DNA from: JAKSUT01 sp045616505 | GTDB taxonomy: Bacteria; Cyanobacteriota; Vampirovibrionia; Gastranaerophilales; Gastranaerophilaceae | DNA: 30,704 nucleotides | Reading direction: 5' to 3' | NCBI GenBank assembly: GCA_045616505.1 | Contig: JAZLGV010000038.1 | Span: 1-30,704 of the forward strand | Part shown: positions 1 through 6,471 of the stretch, in pieces | How positions within the stretch are numbered: the stretch's first letter is position 1 | How the letters are laid out: every line of letters starts with the position of its first letter | Made by a program: the position numbers and the translations under genes | The notes under the pieces: generated by a model | The model's database searches: none | What the model saw: the letters and a program-made list of their open reading frames with translations, nothing else | Told to the model about the DNA's origin: nothing

Positions 1-1
1 A

Positions 2-778
2 AATGGTGATATGGAAAAAGCTATGGAAGCTTTAAGACAAAAAGGTATCGCTTCTGCTGAAAAGAAAATGGGCAGAATTGCTGCTGAAGGTTTAGTTGCT
101 TCAGTTGTTGATGGTAACAAAGGTGCTATGGTTGAAGTTAACTGCGAAACTGACTTCGTTGCAAAAAATGACGATTTCAAAGCATTAACTCAAAACTTAG
201 CAAAAGCAGTTTTGAACGAAAACCCTGCAGACGTAGATGCTTTCTTAGCTTCTACTTGCAAAGAATGTGGTAAAACTATTCAAGACGTTATCAAAGAAAA
301 AATTGCTTCAATCGGAGAAAAAATTACATTCAGAAGATTTGCTTACGCTGAAGGCAATGTATCTACATACATTCACAATGGTAAAATTGGTGTTCTTCTT
401 GTAACAGATAAAAAAGATGAAGAATTATCAAAAGATATTTGCTTACATATCGCATCTTGCGCTCCTGAATATCTTGCAAGTACAGATATTCCTGCAAGTG
501 TTCGTGAAGAAGAAAAACGTATTGAAATGGGTAAAGAAGATTTGCTTAAAAAACCTGAAAACATTAGAGAAAAAATTGTTGAAGGTCGTTTACACAAAAT
601 TCTTGCTCAAAAATGTTTGTTAGAACAAGCATTTGTTAAAGATCCTAACCAAACAATCGCTCAACTTATCGAAGGTAAATTGAACATTGTTAAATTCGAT
701 AGATATGTATTAGGTGAAGGTCTAGAAAAAAGACAAGAAAACTTCGCAGAAGAAGTTGCAGCTCAAATGAAGGGCTAA
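2..778 (+). CDS. tsf: Elongation factor Ts (5' end cut by window edge)
   Basis: Translation elongation factor Ts, the cytoplasmic guanine-nucleotide exchange factor that regenerates EF-Tu-GTP. The reading frame is open to the window edge: codons from base 2 read N-G-D immediately before the first ATG at 11. That is the expected EF-Ts context (the N-terminal UBA-like domain ends ...NGD-MEKAMEALR), so the ATG at 11 is internal and roughly 27-30 N-terminal residues lie outside the window. The EF-Tu-contacting signature CETDFVAKNDDF is present, and the two-lobed core and C-terminal helix are intact to the stop. 258 residues are visible, consistent with a full-length protein of about 285-290. A strong intrinsic terminator follows. 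rpsB is commonly upstream of tsf but is not visible here. Confidence 0.97.
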   Translation, partial: NGDMEKAMEALRQKGIASAEKKMGRIAAEGLVASVVDGNKGAMVEVNCETDFVAKNDDFKALTQNLAKAVLNENPADVDAFLASTCKECGKTIQDVIKEKIASIGEKITFRRFAYAEGNVSTYIHNGKIGVLLVTDKKDEELSKDICLHIASCAPEYLASTDIPASVREEEKRIEMGKEDLLKKPENIREKIVEGRLHKILAQKCLLEQAFVKDPNQTIAQLIEGKLNIVKFDRYVLGEGLEKRQENFAEEVAAQMKG

Positions 779-821
779 TTAAATCCAATGAATTGATTGA
801 ATAATTTTATTGATTCGGATA

Positions 822-858
822 AAAAAGTCGGTTTGTGAATTTCGCAAACCGACTTTTT
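822..858 (+). terminator. Intrinsic terminator after tsf (possibly bidirectional)
   Basis: A perfect 14-bp stem (822-835 with 845-858; core GTCGGTTTG / CAAACCGAC) closes a 9-base loop and ends in a T run. It sits between the tsf stop and the convergent tsaD stop. The A run on the left arm gives a T run on the minus strand, so it may end both transcripts. Confidence 0.9.
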
Positions 859-881
859 AATTTTGTTTATAATGTTTTATT

Positions 882-1952
882 TTATTTGCATCTTGAAAAA
901 ACTTCTACATTGATATCGTCAAATGTATTTTGTGAGAAATAAGCACAAGCTGCAACCATTGCTGCATTGTCTGTGCAATATTTCATTTGAGGTGCGTTTA
1001 CTTTGTAACCTTCTTTTTCAAGGTCAAAGAATTTTTTTCTTATTTCTGAATTAGCTGCTACACCACCTGCTAGAACAACTTGTTTGTAGCCTTTTTCGTC
1101 TAAAACTTTTTTAACTTTTTTTAGTAATGTAGAAGAAACTGTTTCTTGAAAACTTGCGCAGATATCAAGTGTTAATGGATTGTCTTGTTCAAGTGTTTCT
1201 AAATTGTTTTCTTGTTTTACTTTTTGAGTTAATCTTAAAACTGCTGTTTTTAAACCACTCAAGCTAAATTCATATTCTCCGACTTTTGCTTCAGGGAGTT
1301 TATAAGCATGTGGATTTCCACTTCTTGCTAATTTATCTAATAATGGTCCTCCAGGGTATGGCAAACCGATTAGTCTTGCAACTTTGTCGTAAGCTTCACC
1401 TACTGCATCGTCAATTGTTTCTCCAATAATTGTTTGTTCTTTATGTGATTTAACTTCGATTATTTGAGTATGTCCACCACTTACTAAAAGTGCGATAAAA
1501 GGTGGCTTTAAATCTGTATCAATATAATTTGCTGCAACGTGTGCGTGTAGGTGATTGATACCTATAAAAGGTTTGTCATAAACAAGCGCAAGTGTTTTTG
1601 TTGCATTTAAACCGACAAGCAAAGCTCCAACAAGTCCAGGGCCAACTGTTCCTGCAAAAGCTGTAATATCTTCAGGCTTTAGGTTTGCTTGAGATAATGC
1701 TTCTTCGATAATTACATTAACTGCTTCTAAATGTTCTCTAGCCGCAATCTCTGGTATAACTCCACCATATTGTGCGTGTGTCTTTATTTGAGAAGCAACA
1801 ACATTTGCTAATACTTCTCTTCCGTTTTTTACAATGGCACAAGCTGTTTCATCGCAACTTGATTCAAGTGCCATTATAATATTGTCGTAACCAGAGTTTT
1901 CTCCCATTTTTATTGGGGTTTCGCTAAATAGTGTATTTTTTTCGATATTCAT
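882..1952 (-). CDS. tsaD: tRNA N6-adenosine threonylcarbamoyltransferase TsaD
   Basis: TsaD (Kae1/YgjD family) transfers the threonylcarbamoyl group from threonylcarbamoyl-AMP to A37 of ANN-decoding tRNAs, working with TsaB and TsaE. Visible signatures are the N-terminal ASKHA motif ALESSCDETA, the metal-binding HLHAH (histidines at about residues 134 and 138), VSGGHTQ, the GEAYDKVARLIGLPYPGGP segment, AGGVAAN, and the C-terminal CTDNAAM carrying the third metal ligand. I place the start at ATG 1952 (356 residues). The frame stays open upstream, but that stretch is low-complexity and overlaps obg. ATG 1952 has no SD but has TACAAT at exactly -12 to -7, fitting a leaderless mRNA. An internal ATG at 1907 is a less likely alternative. 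The gene diverges from obg. Confidence 0.95.
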   Translation of the reverse strand: MNIEKNTLFSETPIKMGENSGYDNIIMALESSCDETACAIVKNGREVLANVVASQIKTHAQYGGVIPEIAAREHLEAVNVIIEEALSQANLKPEDITAFAGTVGPGLVGALLVGLNATKTLALVYDKPFIGINHLHAHVAANYIDTDLKPPFIALLVSGGHTQIIEVKSHKEQTIIGETIDDAVGEAYDKVARLIGLPYPGGPLLDKLARSGNPHAYKLPEAKVGEYEFSLSGLKTAVLRLTQKVKQENNLETLEQDNPLTLDICASFQETVSSTLLKKVKKVLDEKGYKQVVLAGGVAANSEIRKKFFDLEKEGYKVNAPQMKYCTDNAAMVAACAYFSQNTFDDINVEVFSRCK

Positions 1953-1958
1953 AGTATT

Positions 1959-1964
1959 ATTGTA
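1959..1964 (-). promoter_or_regulatory. Leaderless -10 element of tsaD
   Basis: TACAAT on the minus strand ends 6 bases before ATG 1952, so transcription would start at the A of the start codon. I see no convincing -35. Only 43 bases separate the tsaD start from the obg start, so the two divergent transcription units must share very little DNA. Confidence 0.5.
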
Positions 1965-1995
1965 TAGCAAAAAGAAAAAAGAAAAAGGTACAAAA

Positions 1996-3303
1996 TTGAC
2001 ATTTTTAGATAAAGCAAAAATTAGAGTAGTATCAGGACACGGCGGAAACGGCATGGTTGCTTGGCGTAGAGAAAAATATGTTGATAAAGGTGGCCCTGCT
2101 GGTGGCGATGGTGGCAAAGGCGGTGATGTATATTTTGTCGCTGATGAAAATCTTTCAACATTGATGGATTTTAAATATAAATCTGTATTTAAAGCAGAAG
2201 CAGGTGTTAATGGTCGTATTAAAAATCAACATGGAGCTTGTGGAAAAGATTTATATATAAAAGTTCCATTAGGTACTGTTGTAAAAGATGTTAAAACAGG
2301 AAAGATTATTGGTGATTTGACTAATGCTGACGATACTATGCTTGTTGCAAAAGGTGGTAGAGGTGGTAGAGGAAATGCAAGATTTGCTACTGCTCAAAAA
2401 AGAGCTCCTCAATTTTGCGAGCCTGGTGAACCTTCTATTGAAAGATGGTTAGAACTAGAATTGAAATTGATTGCTGATGTAGGTTTGTTAGGTTTACCTA
2501 ATGCTGGAAAATCCACTTTGATAAGTGTAATAAGTTCTGCAAAACCAAAAATTGCAGATTATCCTTTTACAACATTAGTTCCAAATTTGGGTGTTGTTTC
2601 AAAACCTGATGGTGATGGTTTTGTAGTGGCAGATATTCCAGGACTTATTGAAGGTGCTTCAGAAGGTGTTGGTTTAGGGCATGAATTTTTGCGACACGTT
2701 GAAAGATGTAGATTTTTGTTGCATATCGTTGATTTGACATTGGAAAATCCAATGGAAAATTATAAAAAAATTAATGAAGAATTGAAAAAACATTCAGAAA
2801 ATTTAGCTTCTTTATATCAAATAGTTGCATTGAATAAGATTGATGCTATTTCTCAAGAAGATAGAGAAAAATATTTGGAAGAGTTTAAAAAAGTTGCAAA
2901 AGATGTATTCTTGATTTCAGCTGCAAGTCAAGAAAATGTAGAAGAATTAAAAACCTTTATGTCAGTAAAAGTTGATGAAATTCCAAAACCTGAAATTAAA
3001 ATTGAGGTTGAGGAAGATACAGGTGCTTATGACAATGACGATAGTCATTTTGAAATAACAAAAATAAACAAAAATACTTTCGTTGTTTCAGGTGGTAAAA
3101 TTAAGCGTTTGGCAAGTGTTACAGACGCAAGAAATCTAGAGCAAGTTTGGAGATTACAAAATATTTTCAAAGATATGGGTGTCTTTGAAGCTTTAGAAAA
3201 ACAAGGTGTAAAAGATGGTGATACGATAGTAGTTGAGCATCTCGAATTTGTTCATTATGAAGAGCAGTTGTGGGAAGGTGCAAACGCAGATAAAAAGGAT
3301 TAA
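1996..3303 (+). CDS. obg: GTPase Obg/CgtA
   Basis: Essential Obg-family GTPase involved in late 50S ribosome assembly and stress control. Domains in order: the glycine-rich Obg fold (residues ~1-155, with GGPAGGDGGKGGD and KGGRGGRGN); the G domain (~156-325) with G1 GLPNAGKST (~166-174), switch I YPFTT, G3 DIPGLIEGA, G4 NKID and G5 SAAS; and a C-terminal OCT domain (~355-420, VVSGGKIKRL...FVHYEEQ). The start is a TTG at 1996, which yields M-TFLDKAKIRV, the usual Obg N-terminus. It is preceded by AAAAAGG (1982-1988) at 7-base spacing. A TTG further upstream at 1960 would add 12 lysine-rich residues and has no SD. Length is 435 residues, normal for the family. Confidence 0.96.
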   Translation: MTFLDKAKIRVVSGHGGNGMVAWRREKYVDKGGPAGGDGGKGGDVYFVADENLSTLMDFKYKSVFKAEAGVNGRIKNQHGACGKDLYIKVPLGTVVKDVKTGKIIGDLTNADDTMLVAKGGRGGRGNARFATAQKRAPQFCEPGEPSIERWLELELKLIADVGLLGLPNAGKSTLISVISSAKPKIADYPFTTLVPNLGVVSKPDGDGFVVADIPGLIEGASEGVGLGHEFLRHVERCRFLLHIVDLTLENPMENYKKINEELKKHSENLASLYQIVALNKIDAISQEDREKYLEEFKKVAKDVFLISAASQENVEELKTFMSVKVDEIPKPEIKIEVEEDTGAYDNDDSHFEITKINKNTFVVSGGKIKRLASVTDARNLEQVWRLQNIFKDMGVFEALEKQGVKDGDTIVVEHLEFVHYEEQLWEGANADKKD

Positions 3304-3320
3304 ATCGTCATCTGTTAGTA

Positions 3321-3364
3321 TGATGGTCTAAATTTTTATCAATCATTTGTTTGATGGTCTAAAT
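3321..3364. repeat. Short direct repeat downstream of obg
   Basis: The 13-mer TGATGGTCTAAAT occurs twice, at 3321-3333 and 3352-3364, with a 31-base period. TTTGATG (3350-3356) can also pair with CATCAAA (3375-3381), so the second copy could take part in alternative hairpins. Function unknown. Confidence 0.6.
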
Positions 3365-3374
3365 CCATAATATT

Positions 3375-3400
3375 CATCAAAGGGTTGATGTTTATTTTTA
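3375..3400 (+). terminator. Possible weak terminator after obg
   Basis: CATCAA-AGGG-TTGATG makes a 6-bp stem with a 4-base loop, followed by TTTATTTTTA. The stem is short and AT-rich, so this could instead be a leader structure of the small gene at 3459. Confidence 0.3.
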
Positions 3401-3458
3401 GAAAATCTGACAAAATATAAGAGGATTGAGAGAAAGATTTTCTGCGAAGGAAAAATAC

Positions 3459-3629
3459 ATGCAACAAAACGTAAATGAAGAATCATTGTTAAGGTATTTA
3501 AAAACACCAGATGAATTATCATATTGCACTGATATTTTGAAATTAAATAATCAAATTTTGGAACAACATTTTTTATTAGAAAATATTTTGGTAAAAAATT
3601 TAACTTTACGATATAATACAAACAGATAG
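3459..3629 (+). CDS. Small hypothetical protein, 56 aa
   Basis: Not recognised. ATG 3459 has an excellent SD, GAAGGA at 3446-3451, with 7-base spacing, which makes this short frame credible as a gene. A longer version beginning at 3426 would ignore that SD. The product is predicted largely helical, with one run rich in leucine and isoleucine (around residues 25-50, NNQILEQHFLLENILVKNL), no signal peptide and one cysteine. It ends 20 bases before the diguanylate cyclase gene and may be co-transcribed with it. Its upstream region has a 17-base motif (3408-3424) matching 14 of 17 bases in front of another small orphan gene on the minus strand at 25932. It could be a regulatory or structural small protein; no function is claimed. 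Confidence 0.6.
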   Translation: MQQNVNEESLLRYLKTPDELSYCTDILKLNNQILEQHFLLENILVKNLTLRYNTNR

Positions 3630-3649
3630 TATTATATTTTGAGGTGAAT

Positions 3650-5440
3650 ATGTTTGGAAGTGAAAAAATAAAGAATGTTTTAGCATACTTGTTTTGTGTT
3701 GTGTTTGTTGCAGCACTTGTAGTTATAGTTGTTAAAAACGTAGGAATGAGTGAATTTTTTAATTCTATTGAAAATAAAACTTTTGATATAAGACAAAAGA
3801 TTTTAGTATCTTCAAATTATAAAAAAGTTAATAAAGATATAGTTTTAATCACAGTTGATGATGCAAGTTATGAATATTTGGTTGAAAGATATGGCGAATG
3901 GCCTATTTCAAGAAGTGTATATGCAGATTTAATAAATTATGTAGAAACTCAAAAACCAAAAGCTCTTGCGTTCGACTTGATGTTTATTAAATCTATGAAA
4001 AGTAAAACAAATGATGATGCAAAATTAGTAAAAGCCTTGAAATCTTATGATAATGTTTTCACTTCTATGAATTTGGATAATCAATCAGAAGAAGTTAGAA
4101 AAGCTGTTGATTTAGATAAGAAATTTTCTGTTAATGTAGAAAATAAATCTTCAATAGACTTTGTAAAAGAAGCAGGTTTTTCAAACTGTCGTGCTATACT
4201 ACCTCAAATTCTTGAAAACACTCCAAATGTAGGTATGATAAACGTATCTCGTTCAAATGACGGTGTTTTGAGAAAATTACCTATGTTTATGGTTTATAAA
4301 AATCAATATTATCCTCATTTAGCAATGATGGTTGCTCAAAAATCAATTGATGATAATACTAAAGATTTTGTTGTATCACAAAATGGAACAGTTAAGTTTG
4401 CTAATAGAACAATCCCTGTTGATAAAGATGGCGGAGTTATTCTTAATTGGTATGGTTCAGCAGGTTCTACATTTACAGAAGTTCCATTATACAAAGTTGT
4501 AAAAGCTATGTATGGTGATAAAACTCAAAAATTAGATTTCTCAAATAAAATTGTGTATGTAGGTACAACTGCAGTAAGTTTATTTGATACAAAAACAGTT
4601 CCTGTTGATAAAGTTTATCCAGGAGTAGAAATTCATACAACATTTATTAATAACTTTATAAATAATGAATTTATAAAACGTGTAGATGTTTCAGTAGATG
4701 TAATTGTAAGTTTGATATTAGCATTGATTGTAGGTTTTGCAGTTTATAAATCTCCAACAGTTGTGATATCTCTTTCACAAGTTCTTATTGCATCTTTAGG
4801 TTATGTAGTATTTACATATTTTATGATGAAGTATTGTAATTTGTGGCTTGCAATTGTTGTTCCTGTATTGGCAATTGTAGTTACTTTTGTTGCGGTTTAT
4901 ATCTTTAAATTTATTATTAAATCAAGAGATTTTGAACATCAATATAAATTGGCAACAACAGATGGTTTGACTGAATTATACAACCATAGATATTTCCAAG
5001 AACAAATGATTGCACAAATTGCAAATTCAAAAAGATATAATTTGAATTTTTCAATGATAATGTCAGATATTGACTTTTTCAAAAAATTCAACGATGTACA
5101 CGGTCACCAATCTGGCGATGCAGTATTGAAACAAGTTGCTGCAAAATTAAAGAAAAATGTTCGTTCAAGTGATTTTGTATGTAGATATGGTGGTGAAGAA
5201 ATGACTATCATTTTACCAAATACAGATTATGAAGAAGCAGTACATACAGCTGAAAAACTTTGTGCATTAATTGCTGAAAAACCATTTAAACTTGCAAATA
5301 ATAAAGAAAGCAATGTTACTGTAAGTTTGGGTGTTTCAACTTATCCTCAAGATGGTGAAGATTCAGCAACTATAATCGCTGCTGCCGATAAGAGATTGTA
5401 TAACGCAAAAGAAAATGGAAGAAATCAAGTAGGCAAGTAG
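3650..5440 (+). CDS. CHASE2 sensor diguanylate cyclase (GGDEF)
   Basis: Membrane-bound diguanylate cyclase making c-di-GMP from two GTP. Residues ~8-29 form a first membrane segment. Residues ~45-340 form an extracytoplasmic CHASE2 domain (VLITVDDASYEYL, ISRSVYADLI, ALAFDLMF, YPGVEIHTTFINN). Three membrane helices follow at about 347-367, 371-393 and 396-420, then a cytoplasmic GGDEF domain from ~427. The active-site motif is GGEEM (514-518), an accepted GGDEF variant, and the inhibitory I-site RSSD is at 505-508, so both catalysis and product inhibition look intact. The MSDIDFFKKFND motif is also present. Start is ATG 3650 with GAGG 5 bases upstream; a GTG at 3644 overlaps that SD and is less likely. 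The cheW downstream suggests a signalling neighbourhood. The ligand cannot be inferred. Confidence 0.93.
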   Translation: MFGSEKIKNVLAYLFCVVFVAALVVIVVKNVGMSEFFNSIENKTFDIRQKILVSSNYKKVNKDIVLITVDDASYEYLVERYGEWPISRSVYADLINYVETQKPKALAFDLMFIKSMKSKTNDDAKLVKALKSYDNVFTSMNLDNQSEEVRKAVDLDKKFSVNVENKSSIDFVKEAGFSNCRAILPQILENTPNVGMINVSRSNDGVLRKLPMFMVYKNQYYPHLAMMVAQKSIDDNTKDFVVSQNGTVKFANRTIPVDKDGGVILNWYGSAGSTFTEVPLYKVVKAMYGDKTQKLDFSNKIVYVGTTAVSLFDTKTVPVDKVYPGVEIHTTFINNFINNEFIKRVDVSVDVIVSLILALIVGFAVYKSPTVVISLSQVLIASLGYVVFTYFMMKYCNLWLAIVVPVLAIVVTFVAVYIFKFIIKSRDFEHQYKLATTDGLTELYNHRYFQEQMIAQIANSKRYNLNFSMIMSDIDFFKKFNDVHGHQSGDAVLKQVAAKLKKNVRSSDFVCRYGGEEMTIILPNTDYEEAVHTAEKLCALIAEKPFKLANNKESNVTVSLGVSTYPQDGEDSATIIAAADKRLYNAKENGRNQVGK

Positions 5441-5450
5441 TTGTTATTTT

Positions 5451-5479
5451 TTGAAAAATAGTTTATTATAAGATTAATA
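5451..5479 (+). promoter_or_regulatory. Candidate promoter of cheW
   Basis: TTGAAA (5451-5456), a 17-base spacer, then TTAATA (5474-5479). The start codon is at 5513, with AAAGGAG at 5497-5503. The -10 is a poor match, so this is tentative. Confidence 0.4.
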
Positions 5480-5512
5480 GTTAAAATTCGGATACGAAAG
5501 GAGCCGTAGAGA

Positions 5513-5989
5513 ATGAATATCAAGGATGAAAAATACTTATTGTTTTTATTGAAAAAAGAACATTATGGTATTCCTATTTTAAGAGTTAATGAAATTATAG
5601 GTATGACTGAAATTATTCCTATTCCGGCTTCTCCTCATTATATGAAAGGTATAATTAATTTGAGAGGCAGAATTATACCTGTAATCGAATTGAGAACAAA
5701 ATTTGGTTTACCAGATAAAGAACCAGACGAACAAACATGTATAATTATTGTTGAACGTCCAGTTGATAACAATGTGGCTTTAGTTGGTTTATTAGTTGAT
5801 AAAGTTGCCGAAGTTGTTACAGTGTTCGGTAAAGATGTTGATTACCCACCACAATATGGTCAAGAAGGTGCTCAAAGCTATTGGAGTGGTGTTGGAAAAG
5901 TTAAAGACGAAGTTGTTATGCTTTTAGATATAGATGCAATTCTTACAAAACAAGATATTGTCGCAATATCAAAAGATGCAAGAATGTAG
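5513..5989 (+). CDS. cheW: Chemotaxis coupling protein CheW
   Basis: A single CheW domain over almost the whole 158 residues. CheW is the SH3-like cytoplasmic adaptor that links chemoreceptors to the CheA kinase. Family hallmarks are the N-terminal YLLFLLKKEHYGIPI strand pair, VNEIIGMTEIIPIP, the MKGIINLRGRIIPVIELR segment with its conserved Asn-Leu-Arg-Gly, VDKVAEVV, and the C-terminal VVMLLDIDAIL. AAAGGAG sits 9 bases before the ATG, and a strong terminator follows, so it is likely monocistronic. No cheA, cheY or receptor gene is in the window, so whether it serves motility, pili or another Che-type pathway is unknown. Confidence 0.95.
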   Translation: MNIKDEKYLLFLLKKEHYGIPILRVNEIIGMTEIIPIPASPHYMKGIINLRGRIIPVIELRTKFGLPDKEPDEQTCIIIVERPVDNNVALVGLLVDKVAEVVTVFGKDVDYPPQYGQEGAQSYWSGVGKVKDEVVMLLDIDAILTKQDIVAISKDARM

Positions 5990-6002
5990 TTTGTTTTTAA
6001 AT

Positions 6003-6037
6003 AAAAATGGCGATGATTTTATATCATCGCCATTTTT
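6003..6037 (+). terminator. Bidirectional terminator between cheW and the DUF6379-like gene
   Basis: A 15-bp perfect stem (6003-6017 with 6023-6037; core ATGGCGATGAT / ATCATCGCCAT), a 5-base loop and T runs on both strands. It separates the cheW stop from the stop of the convergent minus-strand gene, which begins 1 base beyond the stem. Confidence 0.9.
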
Positions 6038-6412
6038 TTATGTTGCTTGGAAATTATCTGTAAGTGTTAATTTTACTTTTCCTGCTTCTGGATTCATTAA
6101 TTCGATTATTATTTGATTGATGCCGTCTTTTAGGCAGTTAGCACCTTTTAATAATAAAGTTCCTTCTTGTCCTAATCTAAATCCAATTGGGTGTTCTTCG
6201 TTTACATCTTGTGCTTCAATTTCGGTTCCTTGAGTCATAAATTTTACTTTTGGTGCTTCAAAAACTTCTTCGTTGATTTTAATGAAGCTAAAACCACTAA
6301 TGAATCCAGGTCCTAAAACATTTTTTAGTTTGAAACAAACTCCTTCTGCAGTTTGCGTCAAAGAGCCTTTTTGGTAAACTCTTTTCAGTAGAAATTCAGG
6401 TACAATACTCAT
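6038..6412 (-). CDS. DUF6379-like small protein (C-glycoside deglycosidase beta-subunit type)
   Basis: A 124-residue protein predicted to be all beta. Its opening (MSIVPEFLLKRVYQKGSL...FKLKNVLGPG) and the arrangement of strands resemble what I recall of the DUF6379 family. That family includes the small beta subunit of C-glycoside deglycosidases (DgpB/CarB type), which pairs with a TIM-barrel alpha subunit. This is a pattern match from memory and is not verified. AAGGAG lies 8 bases before ATG 6412, an excellent SD. The gene begins 59 bases downstream of the GH35-type gene on the same strand and is likely its operon partner. No signal peptide is seen, so it is presumably cytoplasmic. No alpha-subunit gene (sugar-phosphate isomerase-like TIM barrel) is in the window, so an actual deglycosidase activity is not supported by context. 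Confidence 0.55.
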   Translation of the reverse strand: MSIVPEFLLKRVYQKGSLTQTAEGVCFKLKNVLGPGFISGFSFIKINEEVFEAPKVKFMTQGTEIEAQDVNEEHPIGFRLGQEGTLLLKGANCLKDGINQIIIELMNPEAGKVKLTLTDNFQAT

Positions 6413-6471
6413 ATAAACTCCTTAAATTAAGTGAAAAAATGCGTATGTTAATAAAAGAAACCTGATTGGGA

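Noticed and set aside
1953..2117. In-frame 55-residue N-terminal extension of TsaD
   Set aside because: It overlaps obg, is low-complexity (Pro/Phe runs) and has no family similarity; ATG 1952 has a correctly placed -10 element and gives a normal TsaD length.
3343..3621. A 92-codon minus-strand frame opposite the small gene at 3459
   Set aside because: No SD on the minus strand; the plus-strand frame has an excellent SD, so this is a shadow.
5934..6116. A 60-codon plus-strand frame after cheW
   Set aside because: It spans the strong terminator at 6003-6037 and runs antisense into the next gene; no SD.
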